Of a DNA stretch of 64,000 nucleotides, positions 16,911-24,694 are shown one piece after another. The notes under the pieces are model-generated. The model saw nothing but the letters and a program-made list of their open reading frames with translations. It ran no database searches and had not been told where the DNA came from. Each line of letters opens with the position of its first letter. The first letter of the stretch is position 1. Both the position numbers and the translations under genes were made by a program. Origin of the DNA: Bacillota bacterium (GTDB taxonomy: Bacteria; Bacillota; Clostridia; Lachnospirales; Lachnospiraceae); the NCBI GenBank assembly GCA_023398375.1, contig JAEWSH010000042.1:1-64000 (forward strand), written 5' to 3'.

Positions 16911-17828
16911 ATGAAACTCAACTCTATTTTAAAGAAGACACTTTCCCTTTTGCTCATATCCATATTTGTATTTGCGCTAAGCGCCTGTGAAAAAAACAGC
17001 ACCATCACTCCGGTAACCACGGAGGCATCACCTACACCAAATGCAGCGGTTACGGCAAATTCTGCCCAACCTTCCGATAGCGGTTCTCCACAGAGTGAAG
17101 CTGACGTTATGTCCGGTTCGGAAATAAATAAGAATACCATAGATATTGAAAAAGTTGAAGCTGTTATAGCTGACGATTGTAATTCTGTATTTGAGGGTAA
17201 AATCGGTACACAAAAAATTTGCATCGCTATTTATAGAGATGGAGGTTTGTTAACAGCTTCCTATATTACACAAAATGATCAAGATAGTGAAATTAATTTG
17301 CAGGGCACTATTCAAACCAATACTGCTTCTTTTGTCTTAAACAGTAAAGATGGAGCAACTTTTATGGGCACCATAGAACCTGAAACCCAGAAAGGCACAT
17401 TGTTAGAAGGAACTTATACGTCTACAACGAATGGAGAGGATACTAAATTTGCATTAGCGCTTTCACATACAATTGGTAACACTTATGAGTCGCGCTATCC
17501 ATTAACCAGTGCAAATACAAAGGATATCGAAGAATTTGCAAATAAAATCAAACTATATGTTACAGAAAACAATAAGAAAGGACTCGCGAATCTTATTGCT
17601 TATCCAATTAAGGTAGCCATAAACGGTTCGAAAGTTTCAATAAGTAATAAAAAAGAATTTGAGCAGAAATATGATGATATTATAAATGCAGAATTTAAAA
17701 AGGAAATTAATAATTGTTATACGAAATACTTGTTCAGTAATTATATGGGAGTCATGCTGGGGAATGGCGAAATCTGGTTTGAGAGTTTGAATAATAATGG
17801 ATTGCAAGTATATGCCATTAATAATTAG
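16911..17828 (+). CDS. Lipoprotein of unknown function
   Basis: A 25-residue signal peptide ends in the lipobox LSAC, with Cys 26 as the lipidation site. A Thr/Ser/Pro-rich linker (about residues 30-75) leads to a domain of beta character at about 85-190 (FEGKIGTQKICIAIYRDGG, TQKGTLLEGTYTS) and a second domain at about 195-300. The second domain (LTSANTKDIEEFANKIKLYV, LANLIAYPIKV) resembles a helper domain seen in other clostridial lipoproteins. AGGAGG lies seven bases before the start. It is an exported, membrane-anchored protein; no enzyme motif is visible. Confidence 0.75.
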   Translation: MKLNSILKKTLSLLLISIFVFALSACEKNSTITPVTTEASPTPNAAVTANSAQPSDSGSPQSEADVMSGSEINKNTIDIEKVEAVIADDCNSVFEGKIGTQKICIAIYRDGGLLTASYITQNDQDSEINLQGTIQTNTASFVLNSKDGATFMGTIEPETQKGTLLEGTYTSTTNGEDTKFALALSHTIGNTYESRYPLTSANTKDIEEFANKIKLYVTENNKKGLANLIAYPIKVAINGSKVSISNKKEFEQKYDDIINAEFKKEINNCYTKYLFSNYMGVMLGNGEIWFESLNNNGLQVYAINN

Positions 17829-17858
17829 AGGGTATGAACTTCACATTATGAGTAGAGA

Positions 17859-17967
17859 ATTATCCAAGCAAAGGCTCGGAAAAAGCAGCCGTGAAGAATA
17901 AATTCAACGGCCTTTGGTTGGATAATTCCATAGCACGAAACCTGGGTCGGGGATGCAGCAGCTATGG
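17859..17967. ncRNA. Structured intergenic element: nested hairpin plus second hairpin
   Basis: Arms at 17859-17875 and 17910-17926 (17 bases, one mismatch) enclose an inner stem CCGTGAA / TTCAACGG (17889-17895, 17903-17910). A second stem CCATAGC / GCTATGG (17928-17934, 17961-17967) follows at once, around a G-rich loop. There is no T-run, so it is not a simple terminator. It precedes the unknown gene at 18087 and could be a structured RNA, leader or small non-autonomous mobile element. No known riboswitch class was recognised. Confidence 0.4.
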
Positions 17968-18086
17968 GAAACGTTAAGTATTTATAATATAAATAAAGAA
18001 GCCATTTACAGCGAGAAAGTGAAAACCGAAAAGACCTAATTTGCTTGAAATAATGAGAATTATTAATATAAGAAAGGATATATGAA

Positions 18087-18632
18087 ATGCGCATAGACAA
18101 CTACTACACCTTTTCACAAAGTCGGTCATTATCTGGCACTGGGAAAATTGGAAGTGTGCCCTCACCTAATTATACCGATTTTAACTTTAATACTAAGAAA
18201 GCTCCTGCCATGAGCGATAAAAAATACAGAGAGGCTATAATAGAGCAAGCAAAAAAAGACCAGTCTGCCGGAAAATTTCAATCGGAATCCTCTGGATTTA
18301 GAAGCTTAGTAAAAAGTTATGTCTCTACTGTTTCTCCGGACAGAAAAAATATTATTACAAAAGGATTAACAGCAATATTCAAAAATAAAAATCCACAACC
18401 TAAAACACTTAACTTGATAGACTATCTGTTTGGCAACGTTAAGTATTGTAAAGAAGCAACAGATGTATCTTATGCTGAATTTTACGACAGTAATGGTGAA
18501 ATGGTAGCTTCTTACTCAAATGGCAGATGGATTTCCTATGGGACAAAGGCAGAAAACGCCCGTGAATCTGAGCTTTGGGGCATATATAATGAGGCGTGGA
18601 ATAATGCCGCAAGAGCAAGTCAAAGAAATTAG
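18087..18632 (+). CDS. Unknown protein, 181 residues
   Basis: No family is recognised. The protein is soluble and charged, with no signal peptide or membrane segment. It has a Ser/Gly/Pro-rich start, a basic helical middle (EAIIEQAKKDQSAGKFQSES, RSLVKSYVSTVSPDRKN), and a C-terminal region with strand-like YAEFYDSNGEMVASYSNGRW and then a helical EAWNNAARA tail. AAAGGA precedes ATG 18087; the ATG at 18082 is closed by an immediate stop. It stands alone between a structured intergenic element and an AraC gene. The composition suggests a secreted-substrate or phage-like protein but that is speculation. Confidence 0.6.
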   Translation: MRIDNYYTFSQSRSLSGTGKIGSVPSPNYTDFNFNTKKAPAMSDKKYREAIIEQAKKDQSAGKFQSESSGFRSLVKSYVSTVSPDRKNIITKGLTAIFKNKNPQPKTLNLIDYLFGNVKYCKEATDVSYAEFYDSNGEMVASYSNGRWISYGTKAENARESELWGIYNEAWNNAARASQRN

Positions 18633-18744
18633 TACCTAATATTTTAAAATCAAATACTCATGCTTCATCAGAATATGGTAAACTATTTATTGTACCAAGT
18701 ATCGCCAAGAATATAATATAGAATGTCCAGTATGAGGAAAATTT

Positions 18745-19578
18745 ATGATTACTAAAATAGATATACAGACTGTTTGCGAAACACAACGTGTCCTTTCTCA
18801 TGCAAAAGACTTTATTTATCTTTTGCCGCATCCAGCGTTGCAAAATTGTATTTCAAATTATACCATTACCTTTCCGAACAAAAATATGATATCAGAGAAA
18901 TATACCGTTATACCTCATGGAAGTGCAACGCTAGTATACTCCCATAATGGGAAAAATTTGTACAGCAATTTGTTTGGACCAGCCGTAAAGCCATGTCTGG
19001 TCGGTAGCCAAGCAAATCAGTTTGAGCTGTTGTTTATTATAGAATTTCAACCGGCAGGCTTATATGCGTTCACTGGTGCAAATCAAAAGGAACTAGTCGA
19101 TCATATCATTCCATTTGAATTGATAAATTTCAAGTTAAATCAATCAATTTCCGAAGTGATTAGCAATGCTCACAACATGTATGAATTGATTACCAACCTC
19201 GACCGGTTATTGTTAGCGAATCTGCATATGGTTTATCCCTGTGAATTGCGATTAGCAACCGAATTAATTATTGAGACTATGGGAAATATTTCAAACAAAG
19301 AGTTGTCTGGTTCTGTCTATTATAGCGAACGGCACCTTAACCGTATTTTTGGTCAATATCTGGGTATGAATATAAAATCTTTTTCCCGCCTGGTTCGCAT
19401 AAACAAAACGATACAGCTCATGCGCAATCCTCATAATAGTATTACTGATTCTTGTGATATTACTGGATTTCATGACTTGCCGCATTTTATACATGATTTT
19501 AAATCGGTGTGCGGGCTTACTCCCCAAGAATATCGCAACAGTATGTCCGATTTTTACAGCCAAATCGCAAAATTCTGA
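18745..19578 (+). CDS. AraC family regulator (DUF6597-type N-terminal domain)
   Basis: The C-terminal 90 residues are an AraC helix-turn-helix pair (NKELSGSVYYSERHLNRIF and ITDSCDITGFHDLPHFIHDF). The N-terminal domain (about 25-150) begins LLPHPALQNCISNYTITFP with a conserved HGSATLVY segment, as in the DUF6597 group. It is followed 39 bases later by a VOC gene, so the pair probably forms a regulator/effector unit. The second HTH is slightly divergent. ATG 18745 has GAGGAAA upstream. Confidence 0.87.
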   Translation: MITKIDIQTVCETQRVLSHAKDFIYLLPHPALQNCISNYTITFPNKNMISEKYTVIPHGSATLVYSHNGKNLYSNLFGPAVKPCLVGSQANQFELLFIIEFQPAGLYAFTGANQKELVDHIIPFELINFKLNQSISEVISNAHNMYELITNLDRLLLANLHMVYPCELRLATELIIETMGNISNKELSGSVYYSERHLNRIFGQYLGMNIKSFSRLVRINKTIQLMRNPHNSITDSCDITGFHDLPHFIHDFKSVCGLTPQEYRNSMSDFYSQIAKF

Positions 19579-19617
19579 TGTATAATGAAGATAACTAAAA
19601 TTGAAAAGGAGTGTTAT

Positions 19618-20073
19618 ATGAAATATTGTGGTTTGTTAATCTCTGTGTCTGATATGGAAAAATCCAAGAATTTTTACGAAAAGGTTATGGGACAAAAGGT
19701 TGGGATGGACTTAGGTATTCATGTGTCGTTTGTGAATGGATTTTCCCTGCAGTCGAATTATGAGGAGCTTGTTGGAGAAAAACTTGAAATGCGTTCAAAA
19801 CCAAACAATTTCCAGCTTTATTTTGAAGTGGAAGATTTAGATTCTTGGGAAGCAAAGCTCAAGAATACAGAGGGGATTGAGTTTATCCACCCAAGCAAGG
19901 AATATCCTTGGGGGCAGCGTGTCATGCGCTTTTACGATTACGACAAATATATTGTTGAGGTATCTGAAAGCATGGAATCTGTCGCAAGACGTTTCTTGAT
20001 GCAAGGGCTTACCATTGAAGAAACCGCAGAGCGCACCATGTATCCGGTTGAATTTCTAAAGCAACTTTTATAA
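19618..20073 (+). CDS. VOC family protein with a C-terminal helical tail
   Basis: Residues 1-125 form a glyoxalase/bleomycin-resistance-like fold (CGLLISVSDMEKSKNFYEKV, FYDYDKYIVEVSE). The last 30 residues add a helical segment (RRFLMQGLTIEETAERTMYP) resembling a short helix-turn-helix-like tail seen in several clostridial VOC proteins. The metal residues of true glyoxalase I are not all evident, so binding or resistance function is possible. I chose ATG 19618 because AAAGGAG lies at 19604-19610; the ORF extends to 19585 without a ribosome site. Cotranscribed with the AraC gene. Confidence 0.82.
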   Translation: MKYCGLLISVSDMEKSKNFYEKVMGQKVGMDLGIHVSFVNGFSLQSNYEELVGEKLEMRSKPNNFQLYFEVEDLDSWEAKLKNTEGIEFIHPSKEYPWGQRVMRFYDYDKYIVEVSESMESVARRFLMQGLTIEETAERTMYPVEFLKQLL

Positions 20074-20102
20074 GGAATTATATTTTTTGAAACGGGTAGT
20101 AT

Positions 20103-20151
20103 AAAGGGTAAGCTAGTGTGAAAGATTATTTTCGCATTAACTTACCTTTTT
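20103..20151 (+). terminator. Rho-independent terminator after the VOC gene
   Basis: A long imperfect stem (AAAGGGTAAGCTAGTGTGAAA against its near complement ending in CTTACCTTTTT) ends in a T-run at 20147-20151. Confidence 0.75.
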
Positions 20152-20188
20152 AGATTAAGCCAAAAAGCAAACCAAAGGAGAGTAAACC

Positions 20189-20413
20189 ATGCTTACACCT
20201 TACCTTACATTCAACGGTAACTGCAAAGACGTGCTGAACTTCTACCGTACCGTCTTCCATTGCGGTGAGCCAAAAGTCCAGCCCTACGGTGACTATGTGA
20301 CGCTCCTGCCGACCGAGACCTTCTACAGCGTGTTCCACGCTGCAGTAACAGACAAGTTCGGCGTGAACTGGAATGTCGTCGCTGAAGAAGCGCCGAAGCA
20401 AATGGAGGGATGA
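20189..20413 (+). pseudogene. PhnB-like VOC gene with an internal deletion
   Basis: The N-terminus (MLTPYLTFNGNCKDVLNFYR) and the C-terminus (ETFYSVFHAAVTDKFGVNWN) both match PhnB-type VOC proteins of about 140 residues, but here the two ends are joined in frame near residue 37 and only 74 residues remain. The missing middle holds half of each VOC module, so it is probably inactive. The sequence is clearly richer in G and C than its surroundings, as is the DUF2200 gene that follows, a sign of acquisition together. Confidence 0.75.
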
Positions 20414-20416
20414 AGA

Positions 20417-20779
20417 GTGAATAACGAACGTGTATACAAAATGAAAATCTCCGGCGTCTACCCTCTGTATATTCAAAAAGCGGAACGTAAAGGACGCACG
20501 AAGGCGGAAGTCGATACCGTCATCCAATGGTTGACAGGCTACGATGAACATGGAGTGCAGTCTCAAATTGATAGGGATGTTGATTTTGAGACGTTCTTTG
20601 CCGAAGCCCCTCAAATCAATCCGAATGCTTCCAAAATCACCGGAGTAATCTGCGGAGTTCGCATCGAGGAAATCGAAGACTCGCTTATGCAGAAGATACG
20701 CTGGTTAGACAAGTTGGTGGACGAAGTGGCAAAAGGTAAGCCGATGGAGAAGGTGTTGAGAAGCAAGCAGTCGTCATAA
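20417..20779 (+). CDS. DUF2200 family protein
   Basis: The 120-residue sequence matches DUF2200 closely in its signature start (RVYKMKISGVYPLYIQKAER), KAEVDTVIQWLTGYD and the C-terminal IQKIRWLDKLVDEVAKGK-like helix. Function unknown; the gene is often near VOC or YdhG-like stress genes. It starts at GTG 20417 with GGAGG eight bases upstream, three bases after the previous stop. Codon use is GC-rich compared with neighbours, consistent with recent transfer. Confidence 0.88.
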   Translation: MNNERVYKMKISGVYPLYIQKAERKGRTKAEVDTVIQWLTGYDEHGVQSQIDRDVDFETFFAEAPQINPNASKITGVICGVRIEEIEDSLMQKIRWLDKLVDEVAKGKPMEKVLRSKQSS

Positions 20780-20943
20780 TTTTAATTACACTTTATAGAT
20801 TAATTGTAATTGTAAACTCCGCTCCATATATTGTGCTCACCTCATAATGATTATTTTTATTATTGCTTTTTCGCTTTTTTGGAATACTACTTATGTGATA
20901 ACCTAATTTTTTCATTATCTATGGTATGGAATAAATAGAGTAA

Positions 20944-20972
20944 TAGATGAAAAAAATGGTTTTTTTCATCTA
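20944..20972. terminator. Bidirectional hairpin between DUF2200 and P450 genes
   Basis: Thirteen-base perfect arms (TAGATGAAAAAAA and complement) around a TGG loop. The seven A and seven T runs inside the arms let it act in either direction between two converging genes. Confidence 0.65.
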
Positions 20973-21010
20973 CATAAATCTTACTAGCGCTACTGACTTT
21001 TTCATGCGCA

Positions 21011-22267
21011 TTAAATTATATACTTTACCGTACTCATTATAAATCTATTTTTAGGAAGGGTAGGTATTCGAGAGAGGCGATAACTCAGGTCTTGATTAGG
21101 AACTTTGTAAGTTAAATGATTAGCAATAAAGTCAAGACTTGCCTTCATAACTTCTATGGTAACCAATTCTCCGGCACATCGATGTCCTTTATTACAATCC
21201 CCACCTCCCAGTGGCATAAATGAAAAAGCATCATCTGTCCAATGATTGAATCTTTCCGGATTAAATTCGTAAGGATTTAACCATAATCTTGGGTCATGAT
21301 TTGTTCCATAGATATCTAATAAGATTAGAGTTCCTTTTTTTATTTGATATTGTTTCCAAGTAAAGCTCTTTTTTACCTGTGCACCTATATAAGGGGTAAA
21401 TGGGTAGAAACGTCTGATTTCCTGCACAAACATTTGGTTATATATCTTATCTTTTACTTGAAGCTTCTGTCGACATTCAGGATGCTCATGCATTGCTAAG
21501 GTACCGAACGTTATATACGTAGCGATTGCAACCATTGGTCTTATGATATTAAGTAATTCAACAGCTGCAATCTGTGTGCTTAAAAGCTTTTTATGCTCAT
21601 CAAGATACCATGCTATGGAATAAGCTGCTGTACTTTTCGCAGGTGATAATTTTCGAGATCGGATTTTAGCAATAATGTCTCTAATCCATTTTTCGGATTT
21701 TTTGCGCGCACATCGTCCTTGCCAATACCTTGGTCCAACTGCACCAAATCCATCTATCATTTTTCCTAAGTCAGAAGCTCTTTTTTTTATTTCTTTATTT
21801 GCTAATGGAACTCCTGTCCATCTGCATGCCACTTGACATAATATTATTTGGGCTTCATCAAACAAAACAATATTCTTATTATTCCATTTCGCACTATTAG
21901 CTTCCCATTGCTCGGTGGTATAATCTATCATTCCTTTTAAGTTTTCAGGTGTCATGATTGACATAAACATTTGCTTGCGATTTGTATGTGCATTTCCGTC
22001 TAAGCCTTGTACTCCTTTTTGCCCTGTTAATGTCTTTTGTATTCTTTTAGGTGTTACATCCTTTCTTTTTAGGTAGTTATTATTATAGAATACCTTAGCT
22101 GCATCTTCTCCTGTCATACAAATAGCTTTTTGTCCTAACAAGCGTGTTTGAAAAATATCTGTTTTATACTTATTACATCTGTTTTGTATAAATGAGTAAC
22201 CTTCTAATAGCAAGGCTAGACTATTATCTATAGTCTTATCACAAGGGATTTTTTTAGCGGAATTCAT
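21011..22267 (-). CDS. Cytochrome P450, CYP152-type fatty-acid peroxygenase
   Basis: The heme-binding segment FMPLGGGDCNKGHRCAGE places the thiolate Cys at residue 364. The I-helix has Arg243-Pro244 (LLNIIRPMVAIATY), the pair that replaces the usual acid-alcohol and binds the substrate carboxylate in CYP152 enzymes such as Bacillus BSbeta (Arg242-Pro243, Cys363). The 418-residue length also agrees. Such enzymes use hydrogen peroxide directly to hydroxylate or decarboxylate fatty acids and need no reductase, which fits an anaerobe. AAAGGAG precedes the start. It is monocistronic, ending in a hairpin terminator. Confidence 0.92.
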   Translation of the reverse strand: MNSAKKIPCDKTIDNSLALLLEGYSFIQNRCNKYKTDIFQTRLLGQKAICMTGEDAAKVFYNNNYLKRKDVTPKRIQKTLTGQKGVQGLDGNAHTNRKQMFMSIMTPENLKGMIDYTTEQWEANSAKWNNKNIVLFDEAQIILCQVACRWTGVPLANKEIKKRASDLGKMIDGFGAVGPRYWQGRCARKKSEKWIRDIIAKIRSRKLSPAKSTAAYSIAWYLDEHKKLLSTQIAAVELLNIIRPMVAIATYITFGTLAMHEHPECRQKLQVKDKIYNQMFVQEIRRFYPFTPYIGAQVKKSFTWKQYQIKKGTLILLDIYGTNHDPRLWLNPYEFNPERFNHWTDDAFSFMPLGGGDCNKGHRCAGELVTIEVMKASLDFIANHLTYKVPNQDLSYRLSRIPTLPKNRFIMSTVKYII

Positions 22268-22572
22268 ATTTAATACTCCTTTTAATTTGTACTGTTATTA
22301 TGTGTATGTGTAGGAATATAATATTTGTTTTACATGATAAAATCTGAATTATTTGATTATTAAAAAGGCGATTACATCCATATTAATTGTATCATAAAGT
22401 AATATGGATACTGTACATCTGCTTATAATTACCAAACATTCAATTAATTATGCAAGTTATAGAATCTGATGAGATATGCAGTAATTAAGTGTTTTTTGCT
22501 AACCTAAAACGGGGCGGCTTCTCAAACCAGGCGGTCGTATAAAGATGTGGGTAAGATATAGACAAGAAAAAA
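22268..22572. other. Gap between the P450 and glycosyltransferase genes
   Basis: Apart from the P450 ribosome site, it holds an inverted repeat ATCCATATTA (22376-22385) / TAATATGGAT (22400-22409) upstream of the P450 gene, possibly an operator. A short GC-richer patch lies at 22510-22535 with no coding frame. Confidence 0.35.
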
Positions 22573-22597
22573 ACCGCAGGACTTAAAATCCTGCGGT
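22573..22597 (-). terminator. Terminator of the glycosyltransferase gene
   Basis: ACCGCAGGA and its complement form a 9-bp stem. On the minus strand it is followed by seven T residues, and it starts about 10 bases after the stop codon. Confidence 0.85.
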
Positions 22598-22607
22598 AAG
22601 TCATACT

Positions 22608-23525
22608 TCAATTGCTGTTTTGGATATAATAATTCATATTTTCCATTGCCCATTCTTGGTTATATGCATGGGTCGCCATTGAATTGGGATCGTAGATAGA
22701 TGCACAATAGGCAGTCCTTTGTCCTGCTTTCAGATCTTTAAAAAACTCAAGGTATTTCCATTTGAATTTAGTAACAAAAGGCTCATTCTTATAGAATCTA
22801 TTATGAATATTAAAACAGGTATTAGTAATCTTATCCTGTTTACAGTATCCTTGAACGCTGCATTCAGAACAGGGTATCGTCTGTGCCATATCGATATCAA
22901 TCAGCGGGATCATATTTTGATCGCTCATATAACCTGCCTTGAAACTGGTATAGTTCATAACTCTTAGTGAGAGCTCCGCATCACCATAACAGGTCTCTTC
23001 ACTCCAATAGCCTATCTGCTGTATTAATTCAGGTCTCATGCCCATGCAGCACCCATGTACGAAGTCCATAGCTACATCTACATGACCATTTGTAAGTTGA
23101 AGATAGGTAACACCATTGCTTGTATTAGGTATCACCGGCGGGTAGATCGGGGTGTATGGTGCAGATCGCTGGACTCCCAATAATCCTACATCAGGAAATG
23201 TATTAAATACCATCATAAAGCGTGTAAGCCAATCCTTTGTTCTTATAACAACATCGCTGTCAACAGAGAAGAAATATTGATCAGGCCTTCGCTTAGTAAG
23301 GTTTAGGTTTAACGCAAAAACTGGTCCTGAATTAACTGGCAGCTGTGTTTTCGACTTGATACGGCTGTCGTTCAACGACTGAATATATTCCCACGTATCA
23401 TCCTTGGAATTACTGTCAATGATATGCATCTCAAAGTCTTCCGGTGTATCCAGTATGGATCTTAAGCTTCTTGCTGTAAGCCCCATACGATTGAATGTTA
23501 TATAACTTAAAAAAGGAGGAACCAT
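22608..23525 (-). CDS. Family 2 (GT-A) glycosyltransferase-like protein with a Cys cluster
   Basis: The first 200 residues show a GT-A nucleotide-sugar transferase fold: FLSYITFNRMGLTARSLRSI, HIIDSNSKDDTWEYI, then the D-x-D in FFSVDSDVVI and a catalytic-region acid in GYWSEETCYGDAELSLRV. A Cys-rich motif near residue 225 (CSECSVQGYCKQDKITNTC) is an unusual addition that may bind metal. I use ATG 23525; the frame extends to a TTG at 23543 but AAAGGG sits just upstream of the ATG. The gene stands alone, possibly for a surface or spore glycan. Confidence 0.82.
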   Translation of the reverse strand: MVPPFLSYITFNRMGLTARSLRSILDTPEDFEMHIIDSNSKDDTWEYIQSLNDSRIKSKTQLPVNSGPVFALNLNLTKRRPDQYFFSVDSDVVIRTKDWLTRFMMVFNTFPDVGLLGVQRSAPYTPIYPPVIPNTSNGVTYLQLTNGHVDVAMDFVHGCCMGMRPELIQQIGYWSEETCYGDAELSLRVMNYTSFKAGYMSDQNMIPLIDIDMAQTIPCSECSVQGYCKQDKITNTCFNIHNRFYKNEPFVTKFKWKYLEFFKDLKAGQRTAYCASIYDPNSMATHAYNQEWAMENMNYYIQNSN

Positions 23526-23649
23526 AGAATCAACCCTTTGCAAAATATTAAAATCACAATTTATTTTATGTCAACTGTGCTAAACAGTTACTGTTTTACG
23601 TTATAATTAAATAGAAAGTATTATTACTTATTGGAACAATAATTTTGGA

Positions 23650-23751
23650 ATGCTTATTGCCAAAACAGGAATTCCATCCATTATTGTAGGAGGCATAGTA
23701 CTATTAGTATTTGCATTTTTATTTTATCATATTGATCAGAACTACTTTTAG
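23650..23751 (+). CDS. Possible 33-residue membrane peptide
   Basis: ATG 23650 to TAG 23751 encodes one hydrophobic helix (PSIIVGGIVLLVFAFLFYHI) with a short charged end. GGA precedes it weakly. It could be a real single-helix peptide or the tail of a lost gene. Confidence 0.25.
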   Translation: MLIAKTGIPSIIVGGIVLLVFAFLFYHIDQNYF

Positions 23752-23837
23752 GTCTAGAAATATATTTATAGTTCAACAAGGGCTGGAAATTAAAATATAA
23801 TTTTGATAGAATCAATAATATCTATGGAGATTTTAAA

Positions 23838-24593
23838 TTGAAAAAGAAAAGTTACTACACGCCAAGTGATATTGCCAACGCATGTGGCATTCATTCAAAT
23901 ACAGTAAGACTTTACGAAAAGTCTGGTTTCGTTACGCTTGCCAAGCGTGATAATAATAATTATAGAATGTATACGGAACTTCATTTGCTGCAGTTCAAAT
24001 TATGCCGGGCAATTTTTGACTATCCTTTTACAAATAGCAAAATTCGAGCTGCTGGTTGTTATCTGCTCCGCACAAATGCAGAATGCGATGCTGTAAAAAC
24101 TAATCTGGCGTATGATAGGTATATGAAAGCAATCCAAAAGGAAATTAATCTGGCAAATGAAGCAATTTATACTACTAAATGCTGGATCAAGGGAGGAAAG
24201 TCAAATTCAGATAAGATAATTTCCATGTCTCGTAAAGGTCTTGCAGCGATGCTGGGTATTACTACAGAATCTATTCGTAACTGGGAGAGAAACGGCTTGA
24301 TCTACGCAGATTCAGTGGGTTCTAATAATGAGATATTATATGTGGGCATCAATGTTGAGCGGACTAAGATCATTTATTTGCTTAGGCAGGCCGGGTATAG
24401 TATGTCTGCACTTTATAAATGTTTCTTCTATAGTGACAAGGGAGATCTTCAAAAGGCCATTGATAGTCTGGAAGAAACGAACTATGATGAAATTTTCTCT
24501 GCTGGAGACAGATGGATGTCCACACTGTTGCAGCTTCGGGAAGGGGCAGAAAGAATTCTGCCCATATTAGAACAAATAAAAGAAATAAAATGA
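23838..24593 (+). CDS. Regulator with two tandem MerR-type DNA-binding domains
   Basis: Residues 4-72 (YYTPSDIANACGIHSNTVRL, YEKSGFVTLAKRDNNNYRMY) and residues about 130-200 (GLAAMLGITTESIRNWERNG, LIYADSVGSNNEILYVG) are both MerR winged-helix domains, so one polypeptide carries two heads. Ordinary MerR proteins have one and dimerise. The C-terminal 45 residues form a helix that could be an effector or dimer segment. It starts at TTG 23838 with GGAG nine bases upstream. It may control the M28 peptidase gene 100 bases downstream. Confidence 0.82.
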   Translation: MKKKSYYTPSDIANACGIHSNTVRLYEKSGFVTLAKRDNNNYRMYTELHLLQFKLCRAIFDYPFTNSKIRAAGCYLLRTNAECDAVKTNLAYDRYMKAIQKEINLANEAIYTTKCWIKGGKSNSDKIISMSRKGLAAMLGITTESIRNWERNGLIYADSVGSNNEILYVGINVERTKIIYLLRQAGYSMSALYKCFFYSDKGDLQKAIDSLEETNYDEIFSAGDRWMSTLLQLREGAERILPILEQIKEIK

Positions 24594-24694
24594 CCTTACA
24601 TATGTACACCACCCATCAGCATTCAGATATTATTTGTTTGTAACAGAAAACAAATATAAAATGATGCAGAGAAAGTGCATAGAAAGAGGTTGTT

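Noticed and set aside
20150..20614. 154-codon minus-strand frame over the PhnB-like/DUF2200 pair
   Set aside because: Shadow of a GC-richer block in which stops are rare; the plus-strand genes have clear homology features.
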